Source: Galbibacter marinus
Lineage (GTDB): Bacteria > Bacteroidota > Bacteroidia > Flavobacteriales > Flavobacteriaceae
Assembly (NCBI RefSeq): GCF_000300875.1
Contig: NZ_AMSG01000010.1
Location: forward strand, 59,614 to 123,613
Direction: 5' to 3'
Length of the DNA stretch: 64,000 nt
In this document: positions 27,347 through 37,338 of the stretch, in pieces
How the letters are laid out: every line of letters starts with the position of its first letter
Numbering within the stretch: position 1 is the first letter of the stretch
Notes under the pieces: model-generated
Told to the model about the DNA's origin: nothing
Database searches by the model: none
Seen by the model: only the letters and a program-made list of their open reading frames with translations
Program-made: the position numbers and the translations under genes

Positions 27347-27370
27347 GGAAAATCCAATCAGTGAGTTCAT

Positions 27371-27378
27371 TACTTTTG
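27371..27378 (+). promoter_or_regulatory. -7 box TACTTTTG abutting recO start
   Basis: Exact TAnnTTTG match ending 4 bases before the recO ATG, so transcription would begin at or within a few bases of the start codon. Confidence 0.5.
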
Positions 27379-27382
27379 CAGT

Positions 27383-28099
27383 ATGATTATCACCACTAAG
27401 GCTATTGTTTTATCAGCGATTAAATACGGAGATTCTAGTTTGATCGTACGTTTATTTACTGAAAGTGACGGGATGAAATCCTATATGGTAAGAGGTGTGC
27501 TCTCTTCAAGAAAGGGTAAATTTAAGAAAGGGTATTTTCAACCACTTACTATTTTGGAAGTTGTAGCAAACCATCGTAACAAAGGCACTTTAGAGGGCCT
27601 TAGAGATGTTAAACTGTATTCGGCTTATAGGAGCTTACAAACCGATGTTATAAAAAGTTCTCTTGGAATGTTCCTCTCGGAAATGTTAGTTGTATCTCTG
27701 CAGGAAGAGGAGAAAAACCAGCCCTTATTCGATTTTATTTCCAAAGGGTTTATTTGGTTGGATACCAATGAAAAAATTGCTAATTTTCATATCGTTTTTC
27801 TTCTAGAACTTACCAAGTATTTAGGATTTTACCCAGATACCTCTGGAATCAATTATCCCTATTTTGATTTAAAAGAAGGGGATTTTACTCCAACACTTCG
27901 AAGTGAAGTGGTTGATGGTGCTATATTGGAGGATTTTAAAAAGTTCTTGGATACCGATTTTCAAAGTGCCAGTGAAATTAAGCTAAATAGGCAGTCCAGA
28001 GGATTACTTCTGGATCAAATAATTCGATATTATCAGTATCATTTGGTGGCTTTTAAAAAACCAAAATCCTTGGAGATTCTACCAGAAATTTTTACTTAA
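27383..28099 (+). CDS. recO: DNA repair protein RecO
   Basis: A 238-residue RecO. The N-terminal OB-fold (TKAIVLSAIKYGDSSLIVRLFTESDGMKSYMVRGV) is characteristic, followed by a helical C-terminal domain. Members of this phylum often lack the zinc-binding cysteines, and none are seen here. RecO anneals single strands and loads RecA with RecR in recombinational repair. The start is very close to a promoter box, suggesting a near-leaderless mRNA. The next gene follows after 28 bases. Confidence 0.92.
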   Translation: MIITTKAIVLSAIKYGDSSLIVRLFTESDGMKSYMVRGVLSSRKGKFKKGYFQPLTILEVVANHRNKGTLEGLRDVKLYSAYRSLQTDVIKSSLGMFLSEMLVVSLQEEEKNQPLFDFISKGFIWLDTNEKIANFHIVFLLELTKYLGFYPDTSGINYPYFDLKEGDFTPTLRSEVVDGAILEDFKKFLDTDFQSASEIKLNRQSRGLLLDQIIRYYQYHLVAFKKPKSLEILPEIFT

Positions 28100-28127
28100 A
28101 GATTAATGTTAGATAGTACATTGAACT

Positions 28128-29504
28128 ATGAATTATGCAATTATAGATGTTGAAACTACAGGTCTTTCTGGTACTTACAATAAAGTAACTGAAATCGCGG
28201 TGGCTATACATGATGGATCAAAAGTGATCTCAGAATTTCACACCTTAGTTAATCCACAGGTTCCGATCGCTCCTTATGTGGTTGGTTTAACCGGTATTGA
28301 TGATAGTATGGTAATGGATGCTCCAGTATTTGAAGAAATTGCAGATCAACTTCTTCAACTTATGGATGAATGTGTATTTGTGGCTCATAATGTAAGCTTT
28401 GATTATAGGGTCATTCAAAATGAATTCAAATCTCTGGGAATATCCTTTGACCGTAAAAGACTCTGTACAGTTCGATTGTCTCGTAAATTATTTCCTGGGT
28501 TAAAATCCTATAGTCTTGGTAAGCTGTGTAGTTATCTTAGTATTGAATTGAATAATCGTCACCGCGCTAAAGGTGATACAGATGCCACTGTGATTCTTTT
28601 CGAAAAATTACTTCAAAATGATACAGAGGGGCTTATTTTAGGACAACTCAATAGTCGTAAAAGTGAAGCTGCTTTACCTTCATTATTATCCAAGGAAACA
28701 GTTGATAAATTACCTGGCAAGCCGGGAGTTTATTATTTTAAAGACAGCAATGGAGTGATCATTTATGTTGGAAAAGCGATCCATATAAAAAAAAGAGTTT
28801 TGAGTCACTTCTATGATAAAAAAGAAAATGAAATTGCCTTATGTCGCGAGACGGCAACAATCGATTTTGAGGAATCTGGAAATGAACTATTGGCCCTGCT
28901 GATGGAATCTGTTGCAATTAAAAAACACTTTCCAAAATTTAATCGTGCTCAAAGAATCTCTAATAGAGGTTATGCGATACTTTCTTATACCAATAGACTT
29001 GGGATCATTCAGCTGGGATTTAACAAAACAAAACTCGTTCCAAAGCCATTGGCAATCATTTATAAAGTTAGCGATTGCATTGCCTTTTTAGAGGGACTAT
29101 GTGAGCAATTCGATCTGTGCCCAAAATACACTCAACTGCTGCCATCTTCAAATAGCACCTCTGGTTGTGACCATTTTAAGCTCAATAATTGCCGCGGAAT
29201 ATGCATGGGCGAAGAAACAATTAAGGACTATAATAAAAGGGTTAAAGAAGCTCTGGAGACTTCAAAAGTATTGGCTGATAATTTTGTTTTAATTGGGCCT
29301 GGACGAAGTGCAGAAGAAAAGGGTATAATCTGGGTTGAAAATGGGATATATCGCGGATATGGTTTTGTAGAAACTACTTTGCAGATTTCTTCTTATGATC
29401 AGTTCATGGATCATATACAACTTCAAAAAAACGACAACACCAGTTCTAGTATAGTACGACAATTTCTAGCTAAGGAAAAAGATTATAAAATAATTAGACC
29501 ATAG
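28128..29504 (+). CDS. DnaQ-like exonuclease fused to GIY-YIG (UvrC/Cho-like) nuclease
   Basis: A 458-residue two-nuclease fusion. Residues 1-165 are a DEDDh 3'-5' exonuclease: AIIDVETTGL (motif I), FVAHNVSFDYRV (motif II) and the HRAKGDTDAT C-terminal motif with its His and Asp. Residues about 195-275 form a GIY-YIG domain (GKPGVYYFKDSNGVIIYVGKA) with the downstream Glu in LLALLMESVAIKKHFP. The remaining part resembles Cho/UvrC-type nucleases with several cysteines. It could process repair intermediates; it is downstream of recO, which fits a DNA-repair role. Confidence 0.9.
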   Translation: MNYAIIDVETTGLSGTYNKVTEIAVAIHDGSKVISEFHTLVNPQVPIAPYVVGLTGIDDSMVMDAPVFEEIADQLLQLMDECVFVAHNVSFDYRVIQNEFKSLGISFDRKRLCTVRLSRKLFPGLKSYSLGKLCSYLSIELNNRHRAKGDTDATVILFEKLLQNDTEGLILGQLNSRKSEAALPSLLSKETVDKLPGKPGVYYFKDSNGVIIYVGKAIHIKKRVLSHFYDKKENEIALCRETATIDFEESGNELLALLMESVAIKKHFPKFNRAQRISNRGYAILSYTNRLGIIQLGFNKTKLVPKPLAIIYKVSDCIAFLEGLCEQFDLCPKYTQLLPSSNSTSGCDHFKLNNCRGICMGEETIKDYNKRVKEALETSKVLADNFVLIGPGRSAEEKGIIWVENGIYRGYGFVETTLQISSYDQFMDHIQLQKNDNTSSSIVRQFLAKEKDYKIIRP

Positions 29505-29529
29505 ATTAATATATTTTTTAAAATACTTT

Positions 29530-29537
29530 TATTTTTG
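29530..29537 (+). promoter_or_regulatory. -7 box TATTTTTG before tRNA-Arg
   Basis: Exact TAnnTTTG match 9 bases upstream of the tRNA 5' end. Confidence 0.45.
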
Positions 29538-29546
29538 TCTTTAAAT

Positions 29547-29618
29547 AGCCCCGTAGTTCAAGGGATAGAATAGAAGTTTCCTAAACTTTAGATCCAGGTT
29601 CGAGTCCTGGCGGGGCTA
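29547..29618 (+). tRNA. tRNA-Arg (anticodon CCU)
   Basis: A 72-base cloverleaf: acceptor AGCCCCG pairs with CGGGGCT, D-stem GTTC/GAAT, anticodon stem GAAGT/ACTTT with loop TTCCTAA (anticodon CCT), T-stem CCAGG/CCTGG with loop TTCGAGT, discriminator A. CCA is not encoded. It reads AGG codons. Confidence 0.95.
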
Positions 29619-29732
29619 CTAAATAGAGTTATAATTACCTTTAGTAAGTTTGGGATTGAACTATGGATGCCACAATTGTAACAGAACTATATGGCACTTA
29701 TTATTTTCGCGGTCAATATGACACTAAGGTAA

Positions 29733-29769
29733 ACTTATCCACCCATCTTAAAGTGACAGATGGATAAGT
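29733..29769 (-). terminator. Possible terminator hairpin of the esterase operon
   Basis: ACTTATCCA and TGGATAAGT are perfect arms, with an additional ATCT/AGAT inner pairing. It lies 36 bases beyond the carboxylesterase stop; no U-tract, so termination is not certain. Confidence 0.35.
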
Positions 29770-29804
29770 CATTAGGTTATTTAACGAACAAGTCTAAACT
29801 AATT

Positions 29805-31367
29805 TTAATCCGCCCAAGCTTTACCTTCAGGGGTTCTTCGCCACTGAAAATAGTCGTCAAGTACCTTAAGAGATTTAGCACTAGGAACAACGCCTAGATG
29901 AGGTGTTGGTCCAAAGTACATTACACTTTGCTGCTCTTGATTATAATTAGGCCAATTTGGTAAACCTTCACCATTTGGATTTCCGGACTTTGCGAAGTTT
30001 GTCCAATATGTGGCCATGGCTTCTGAAATTGCGAGATCAGAATCGGTAGTTTCAGCATTGCTAGGGTCAAGATTATTAAACACATAGGCTACTTCTTGAC
30101 CATGAGGAGATCCATAACCATATTTTGGTGAATCTTCAGGGTATTCAGGATGCTGATCAAAATAATAATAATACACCTTAGATTTTCCAGTTTTCGATTG
30201 AAGGTTTGCCCAGCTCCACGTATGCCATCCAAATGCTGCGTCACGCATTAGATCTCGAGCAGTTTTAGGAATGGATTCCTCTGCTACTGGATAAGCCTTT
30301 AACAAGTCATCGGCAAACTCTCCATATCTTTTCTCAACATTCTTTATAAACTCTTCTGGGTTTTCCTCACGTATAAAACTAGCACCTTCATCTGAGTTGT
30401 AACCAATAAGGACTGGAACATCATTGTAGTTGCCCGCCTGATATAATTTGTGTTGGTCATCTGGGATTACATAACCATCAGTAATTGGCCAAGCACTACC
30501 CATTCCCATTCCCATAGGGATATTATCTACAGCTAAACTTCTTAGCTCACTAATAGTACTTACTCCAGCTTTTTGTAGGTATTGTTCACCATCTTTTTCT
30601 GCCTTTTCTAGAGTTTTCATGTTTTCCCCTGGATAGGTAGTCTCTCTAGTAGGACCAAAAGAGCCACCACTTTGCGAGATTGCTCCTTGAAATAGGCCTT
30701 CAGCCAGTGGAGATGCACAGAGCATACTCACTGAAATACCCCCTGCAGATTCCCCAAAGATGGTCACCTTATCTGGATCACCGCCAAAGGCAGCTATATT
30801 TTCTTGAACCCATTTCAGACCAGCGATCTGATCTAATATGCCATAATTTCCAGAAACCTTATTAGGATTTTCGGCACTTAATTCTGGGTGGGCAAGAAAG
30901 CCAAGTTGGCCTACGCGATAAGCAATACTGACAAGTATTACACCTTTTTTTGCCAATGCTGCTCCATTATAAACGGGTTCTGATGTTGAACCAAAGCTAA
31001 AACCACCGCCATATATCCAAACCAATACTGGTATTTTCTCATCCATTGTCTTGGCAGGGGTCCAAATATTCAGATAAAGACAATCCTCACTTTTACTTGT
31101 TGTATCATTACCTTGGATAGGAGCAGGTCCATACTTGGTTGTGAGTTTAACACCCTCCCAAGAATCAGGTGGCTGTGGTGCACTCCATCGCAGTTCTCCA
31201 ACTGGTGGCTTTGCAAATGGGATACCCTTAAAAACAAGTAGACCGTCCTTAATAGCCCCTTTGACAATACCAAAGTTTGTTTCTATCTCAGTGGGATCTT
31301 TTGGTTTTTCTTGGCAACAAATTAAAGTTACCAAAATCAAAAGGTATAAAAGCTTTTTCTGTATCAT
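29805..31367 (-). CDS. Type B carboxylesterase, secreted lipoprotein
   Basis: A 520-residue alpha/beta hydrolase of the type B carboxylesterase family. The catalytic serine is in FGESAGGISV (GESAG), the oxyanion region is VWIYGGGFSFGS, and the catalytic His is in YGSPHGQEVAYVF. The longer open frame runs into the upstream gene, so I start at the Met of MIQKKLLYLL (31367; 31373 also possible). This gives a lipoprotein signal with a C-C pair (TLICCQ). Last gene of the minus-strand GH95/esterase operon (11-base gap). Probably deacylates decorated polysaccharide or other esters at the cell surface. Confidence 0.9.
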   Translation of the reverse strand: MIQKKLLYLLILVTLICCQEKPKDPTEIETNFGIVKGAIKDGLLVFKGIPFAKPPVGELRWSAPQPPDSWEGVKLTTKYGPAPIQGNDTTSKSEDCLYLNIWTPAKTMDEKIPVLVWIYGGGFSFGSTSEPVYNGAALAKKGVILVSIAYRVGQLGFLAHPELSAENPNKVSGNYGILDQIAGLKWVQENIAAFGGDPDKVTIFGESAGGISVSMLCASPLAEGLFQGAISQSGGSFGPTRETTYPGENMKTLEKAEKDGEQYLQKAGVSTISELRSLAVDNIPMGMGMGSAWPITDGYVIPDDQHKLYQAGNYNDVPVLIGYNSDEGASFIREENPEEFIKNVEKRYGEFADDLLKAYPVAEESIPKTARDLMRDAAFGWHTWSWANLQSKTGKSKVYYYYFDQHPEYPEDSPKYGYGSPHGQEVAYVFNNLDPSNAETTDSDLAISEAMATYWTNFAKSGNPNGEGLPNWPNYNQEQQSVMYFGPTPHLGVVPSAKSLKVLDDYFQWRRTPEGKAWAD

Positions 31368-31377
31368 ATGCATAAAT

Positions 31378-32535
31378 CTATTTAAATAATAATTGTGCAA
31401 ATTCATGAAGTGACCTACGCCAAGTCTGCCACTCATGAGCAGTTTTAGGAGACTCATAGAATGTATAAGAAATCCCTTGTTTTTCTAACATATCCTTAAA
31501 AGCACTCACAGATCCTGGGAAAGGTACTGGCTCTGTGGTCCCAATGGATAAAAAGAAAACATCTGACTTTTGATCCACTGCAGCGCCATCCTTAAAAGCT
31601 CCATTTAAAAAAGTAACAGGATCAATTGAATCACTACTAGGATAATTAGAAGTTCCGCTAAATCCGCCATAAGAGGCGAATTTATCCAAATTATTCATAA
31701 AGATTCTCATGGTCTGGTTAGCACCCATCGAAAGGCCTGCAATGGCTCTATTTTTGCGATCAGTAAGAGTGCGGTACTCTGCATCTATCATTGGAATTAC
31801 TTCCTTTAGAATCACCTCTTCAAATGCAGATGGTGGACCCTTACCTTCTGACTGCCCATGTGGTTTAGAGGCGTATCCATTCTCCATAACAATAATAAAA
31901 GGGACAGCTTTGCCTGCAGCGATTAGGTTATCCAGAATCAAATTGGCTTTACCTTGAGAGGACCAACCTGTTTGATCTTCAAAACTTCCATGTTGAAGGT
32001 ATAATACTGGATATTGAGTATCTAAATCCTTATGATAATTAGGCGGTGTATAGATAAAGCAATCTCGCCAAGTTTTAGTAACCTTCGAAAAATAAAACTT
32101 TTGGGTGATCTCTCCATGTGGCACTTTTTTCATTGCATAAATTTCTTGATCATGTGCAGGGATTTCAATGCCGCTTCCCCAACGACCAGCGCCGTAATAG
32201 GATTTACTTCCAGGATCATTAACAAAGGCACCATCTATCACTATTTGATAATAATGAAAGCCTTCATCTTGAGGTTCTGATTCTCCACTCCACATGCCAT
32301 CGGCAGTTTTGACCATGTCGTATTTTACACCTCCAATGTCCAGTTTTACGTAATTGGCATCAGGTGCATTTACGCGGGCACGCACTTTGCCTTGTGAGTT
32401 TACCATTGGGTATTGTTTCCCTGGTTGATTGGTATTTGGAGAGAAATAGCCCTGGTTGTCACTGTCCTTTTGAGATGATCCCAAAAAAGGGACCATCATT
32501 AAAAACAGGAGTACAACGGTTAATTTGTAATTCAT
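31378..32535 (-). CDS. CE1-type esterase with N-terminal CBM48-like domain (copy 1)
   Basis: A 385-residue secreted esterase. After a signal peptide (to about residue 22) comes an E-set/CBM48-like module (about 30-125, VKLDIGGVKYDMVKTADGMWSG, ending NDPGSKSYYGAGRW). An esterase D/feruloyl esterase-like domain (about 130-385) follows, with nucleophile GLSMGANQT and oxyanion LYLQHGSFEDQTGW. The His near the end is in TAHEWQTWRRSLHEFA. It is a tandem paralogue of the next upstream gene. Known relatives act as feruloyl or acetyl xylan esterases. Confidence 0.9.
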   Translation of the reverse strand: MNYKLTVVLLFLMMVPFLGSSQKDSDNQGYFSPNTNQPGKQYPMVNSQGKVRARVNAPDANYVKLDIGGVKYDMVKTADGMWSGESEPQDEGFHYYQIVIDGAFVNDPGSKSYYGAGRWGSGIEIPAHDQEIYAMKKVPHGEITQKFYFSKVTKTWRDCFIYTPPNYHKDLDTQYPVLYLQHGSFEDQTGWSSQGKANLILDNLIAAGKAVPFIIVMENGYASKPHGQSEGKGPPSAFEEVILKEVIPMIDAEYRTLTDRKNRAIAGLSMGANQTMRIFMNNLDKFASYGGFSGTSNYPSSDSIDPVTFLNGAFKDGAAVDQKSDVFFLSIGTTEPVPFPGSVSAFKDMLEKQGISYTFYESPKTAHEWQTWRRSLHEFAQLLFK

Positions 32536-32555
32536 ATTCTTAATGATTTCGAAAA

Positions 32556-33686
<1,131 letters not shown>

Positions 33687-33865
33687 TTAATGTTGCTGTG
33701 TTAATGTTTTAAATCGGCAAAAACACTTTAAAATGTCTTCGCTAAAGGTTTGCGCTTACATTATACTAGGTGGTGCTAGTGTTAGTTGTCTTGCGCAGGC
33801 TTCCAGACGCTAAGTAAATCGATGAGCCCAGTAGTATAAAAATTGAGTTGTAATCACGTGAAGAA

Positions 33866-36331
33866 TCATTTGCTGTTTTTTGATTTAAAGGTGTATTTTT
33901 TTCCAGCCTCTGTTTTTAAATCATAAAGCAAAGTGGTGGGTAGATCTAATGCTTCAATGTCTGAGGCCTTAGAAATTATAGGGGAATCTACTTGTGGAAC
34001 TTTAAAAAACGGGTTTGTGTTTTCACCCTTTGCTGCTCTTAGGTTTCCTGCTCTTTGGATGGTAAGCTGATTAGGAGTTCTTAATCTCAAGTTACCTCCG
34101 AGCTCTGACTTTATAGTAACACTTTCTAGTTTTTTATCTTTCCACTTCATATTGATAATTTCAAAACCACCTCTTGATTTAAGACCTGTTACCTCTCCAT
34201 CTTTAAGCGCATCTGCAATAGCAGGTAATAGATGTAAGGCACCATCTGAACTTTGCATAAGCATTTCAGTTATACCAGAGGTACATCCAAAATTCCCATC
34301 AATTTGAAAAGGGGGATGGGCATCAAATAGATTGGCATACGAGCCTCCTTGACTTTGCTCACCTGCAACGGGAGTCAATTGATTTTTTATCAGTTCAAAT
34401 GCGTGATTACCGTCTTGCATTTTAGCCCACCAGTTCACTTTCCAGCCCATGCTCCATCCTGTAGAAACATCTCCTCGTTGAATAAGTGTATTGCGTGCTG
34501 CGGCAAACAATAAAGGAGTTCTGTATGGTGAAATTAGATTCGATGGGTATAGCCCATATAGATGTGAAATATGCCTATGGTTGTCAGTTGGACTGTCTAG
34601 ATCCTCTAACCACTCTTGTAACTGATTGTGCTTTCCTATTTGCATAGGTGGAAGTTTATTTTTAATCACTTTTAAGGAATCAGTAAAGGCAGTATCTGTA
34701 TTCAGGGCTTCAGATGCGCTGATAACAGCGTTAAAGATGTCTTCCACCAATTGATTGTCCATTGTTGAACCAGCGGTTATTGATGTTCCTTGACGACCTT
34801 GAGCTGCGTTTTCTGGGGAATTACCAGGTGCGACGACCAAATACGGATGATCGGGATGTTGCGCTAAGAAATCAACGTAGAACAAGGCAGCTCCTTTTAA
34901 TAAATCATAATTTTCTCTTAGGAATTCAGTATCGCCCGTGTAGAGGTAGTGTTCCCAAATATGCTGACTGAGCCAAGCACCGCCACCATTCCATATTCCC
35001 CAAAAGGCACCATCAATGGCCCCTGTTACTCTCCAAATATCAGTGTTGTGATGAGCCATCCATCCTCTGGCGCCATACATATCATTTGCTGTCTTTTTAC
35101 CAGTCTGTGATAATTCCTGAACCATATTTAAAAACGGTTCATGGAGTTCGGAAAGATTGGTCTTTTCAGCAGGCCAATAATTCATTTGAGCATTAATATT
35201 GATGGTATACTTACTATCCCATGGCGGGGTTAAACTTTTGTTCCAAATCCCTTGTAGGTTGGCAGCTTGTCCACCAGGTTTGGAACTTGAAATAAGTAAG
35301 TACCTTCCATATTGAAAGTATAATGAAACAAACGAAGGATCCTGATTTTTTCTGAAATTTTCTAAGCGTTCATCAGTGGGTTGGTTGGAAGCTTCTATAG
35401 TTCCTAATTGCAAGGAAACACGGTTGAAATAATTTTGGTAAGCCTTTATATGAGCATCTTTTAAATTCTCATAATTTTCAATAAATGCCTTATCTAAATC
35501 GTTCTTCGCTCTTAGTGTTTCATCTGCACTTAAATCATCGTAATTTTTAAAGTTCGAAGCAATCGATATATACAGTGTAGCTGAATCAGCATTTGTAACT
35601 TCGATGGTGTTTCTGCCTTGAGTAATATCTCCATTTAAAGTTTTTATTCGAAGTAGAGCTTGAAATTCTACCTTGCCCAGAACCCCTTCATGGTCACTCG
35701 TTACACCCCAAAGAGAAAGATTGTTGTCCATAATAGCAATCTTCTGTTTTTTATGTGGAGTTGTAAAATCCGCCTTAAAACTGATTTTCCCAGGTTGATC
35801 TGCAGAAATTTTTATCACCAGTACCTTGTCGGTTAATGAAGTAAAAGCCTCACGGGTATAGGTGACGCCATCTACTGTATATGTTGTTTTACTTACTGCA
35901 TTACCAATATTGAGTTCTCTAGAATAGTTGTGGAAATCTTGATGCCCTTCGAATGTCAACTCTAAATTCCCAACTGGCTGAAACATCTGACCATGAGATT
36001 TCTTAGTAATTATTTTTTCGTTAGCTAGGTCCTCAGCTGCTTTGTACTGCTTGTCGAATATGAGCTGTCTGATCTTAGGCAATGCCTCTAATGCAGCAGG
36101 ATTATCATTTCGATTCGGACTACCACTCCATACAGTACTTTCATTTAGTTGAAAGATTTCTTTTGATACGTTTCCATAGACCATAGCACCGATATTCCCA
36201 TTCCCCAGAGGTAATGCATTTTCCCATACATCACCCGAGGGCTCATCATACCACAGTTTTAAAGGATCAGTTTGCTGTCCAAAAGCTAGTATGCCTGTTA
36301 TTAATACACTTGCGAGAATTAAATTTTTCAT
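33866..36331 (-). CDS. GH95 family glycoside hydrolase (alpha-fucosidase/galactosidase type)
   Basis: An 821-residue secreted GH95 enzyme. I start at MKNLILASVL because it gives a clean signal peptide (cleavage after AFG); the open frame extends 20 codons further. Order: N-terminal beta domain (GH95-typical WYDEPSGDVWENALPLGNGNIGAMVYG, residues 28-280), linker, (alpha/alpha)6 barrel, C-terminal beta domain. Barrel motifs INAQMNYWPAEKTNL and APGNSPENA contain the expected Asn pair and Glu of the active site. GH95 members are 1,2-alpha-L-fucosidases or alpha-L-galactosidases. Probably the first gene of the operon with the esterases, although a 194-base gap follows. Confidence 0.92.
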   Translation of the reverse strand: MKNLILASVLITGILAFGQQTDPLKLWYDEPSGDVWENALPLGNGNIGAMVYGNVSKEIFQLNESTVWSGSPNRNDNPAALEALPKIRQLIFDKQYKAAEDLANEKIITKKSHGQMFQPVGNLELTFEGHQDFHNYSRELNIGNAVSKTTYTVDGVTYTREAFTSLTDKVLVIKISADQPGKISFKADFTTPHKKQKIAIMDNNLSLWGVTSDHEGVLGKVEFQALLRIKTLNGDITQGRNTIEVTNADSATLYISIASNFKNYDDLSADETLRAKNDLDKAFIENYENLKDAHIKAYQNYFNRVSLQLGTIEASNQPTDERLENFRKNQDPSFVSLYFQYGRYLLISSSKPGGQAANLQGIWNKSLTPPWDSKYTININAQMNYWPAEKTNLSELHEPFLNMVQELSQTGKKTANDMYGARGWMAHHNTDIWRVTGAIDGAFWGIWNGGGAWLSQHIWEHYLYTGDTEFLRENYDLLKGAALFYVDFLAQHPDHPYLVVAPGNSPENAAQGRQGTSITAGSTMDNQLVEDIFNAVISASEALNTDTAFTDSLKVIKNKLPPMQIGKHNQLQEWLEDLDSPTDNHRHISHLYGLYPSNLISPYRTPLLFAAARNTLIQRGDVSTGWSMGWKVNWWAKMQDGNHAFELIKNQLTPVAGEQSQGGSYANLFDAHPPFQIDGNFGCTSGITEMLMQSSDGALHLLPAIADALKDGEVTGLKSRGGFEIINMKWKDKKLESVTIKSELGGNLRLRTPNQLTIQRAGNLRAAKGENTNPFFKVPQVDSPIISKASDIEALDLPTTLLYDLKTEAGKKYTFKSKNSK

Positions 36332-36395
36332 AAAAATGGTATTGGTTGGATATTTCTTAAGTGTGCAATAAACACATATAAAAGTATACAATTTT

Positions 36396-36425
36396 TTATA
36401 AATAAAATGCTGTGCTTATTTATAA
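36396..36425 (-). repeat. Inverted repeat at GH95 transcription start
   Basis: TTATAAATAA (36396-36405) and its exact complement TTATTTATAA (36416-36425) separated by 10 bases, immediately downstream of the minus-strand -7 box. Candidate operator or leader hairpin. Confidence 0.45.
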
Positions 36426-36433
36426 GTAAAATT

Positions 36434-36441
36434 CAAAGGTA
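36434..36441 (-). promoter_or_regulatory. -7 box TACCTTTG for GH95 gene
   Basis: Minus-strand TAnnTTTG exact match, about 103 bases upstream of the GH95 ATG. Confidence 0.4.
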
Positions 36442-36504
36442 TTATAAGAATTTACTTAAATAAATAAAATGGTTTTATCTTTATCAATTGCACTTTGTTT
36501 GTTG

Positions 36505-36536
36505 TTGACCTTCAACCTGTTATTGTGTTATTTTTG
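36505..36536 (+). promoter_or_regulatory. Promoter TTG-N21-TATTTTTG for yceI
   Basis: -33 TTG at 36505-36507 and -7 TATTTTTG at 36529-36536, 131 bases upstream of yceI. Confidence 0.5.
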
Positions 36537-36667
36537 ACCATTTGATATGGTTTTTGATTACTTAATTAGTATCTTAGTTATTCTAGAGTTGAATCTTTGA
36601 CAGGGGTGTATTTTTAAAATAACTCCCCACAACTTTTAATATTCACGAAAACTAAACCAATTTAATC

Positions 36668-37237
36668 ATGAAAAAAACACTTTTAGTACTAGTAGCAATT
36701 TTACTCTCTGTAGGTACATATGCTCAAACACAGTGGAAGGTTGATCCCAATCACTCTTCATTAAATTTCAACATTTCTCACTCTGGAATTAGCTTTGTCA
36801 ACGGTAAATTTTTGGATTACCAGGGTACTATGACCACAAAGGATGATACATTAAATGATGCAAGTTTTAATTTTACCATCCAGGCGGAAAGTATCGATAC
36901 CAGTGTGGAAAACAGAGATAATCACCTTAGAAGCGCAGATTTCTTTGATGTAGAAACTTATCCTACCATTACATTTAAAAGTAATAAGATATTGGCAACT
37001 GGTAAATCCGATCAGTATTTGTTATATGGCGATCTTACCATAAAAGATGTTACTAAACCTGTTATTTTTGATCTCACCTACGGAGGTGCAGTCACGGGTG
37101 AAAATGGAGTTAAAATGGGACTAAAAGCAAAAACAACCATCGACAGATTTGACTTTAATATAGATTACGATCCTACTGCTGCTGGGATTGGAAAGGATGT
37201 AAATATCGTGGTTCACTTACAATTAGCCAAGCAATAA
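36668..37237 (+). CDS. YceI family periplasmic protein
   Basis: A 189-residue secreted protein with a signal peptide (cleavage after YAQ) and one YceI lipocalin-like domain. Typical segments are WKVDPNHSSLNFNISHSGISFVNGKF and LRSADFFDVETYPTITFKS. The fold binds polyisoprenoid or amide lipids in a hydrophobic channel. The gene is a single unit with its own promoter and is divergent from the GH95 operon; no functional link is obvious. Confidence 0.93.
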   Translation: MKKTLLVLVAILLSVGTYAQTQWKVDPNHSSLNFNISHSGISFVNGKFLDYQGTMTTKDDTLNDASFNFTIQAESIDTSVENRDNHLRSADFFDVETYPTITFKSNKILATGKSDQYLLYGDLTIKDVTKPVIFDLTYGGAVTGENGVKMGLKAKTTIDRFDFNIDYDPTAAGIGKDVNIVVHLQLAKQ

Positions 37238-37313
37238 CAACAGCGTCTTTATAAAGACCGAAAATTAAGAATTAGGTGCAAACACATACTGATATGTTAA
37301 CCTTATTCCATCA

Positions 37314-37336
37314 GGGCCATCGTAATAAGTGATGGT
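37314..37336. terminator. Possible bidirectional hairpin
   Basis: AGGGCCATC pairs with GATGGTCCT (one G-T) between the convergent yceI gene and the 37339 gene. Weak U-tracts. Confidence 0.35.
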
Positions 37337-37338
37337 CC

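Larger units (their letters stand above)
36332..36667. other. Divergent intergenic region, GH95 to yceI
   Basis: About 335 bases. It contains a minus-strand -7 box and hairpin for the GH95 gene and a full plus-strand promoter for yceI, described separately. No small gene is seen. Confidence 0.5.

Noticed and set aside
31368..31457. Upstream extension of the carboxylesterase
   Set aside because: It overlaps the preceding esterase gene and hides the lipoprotein signal.
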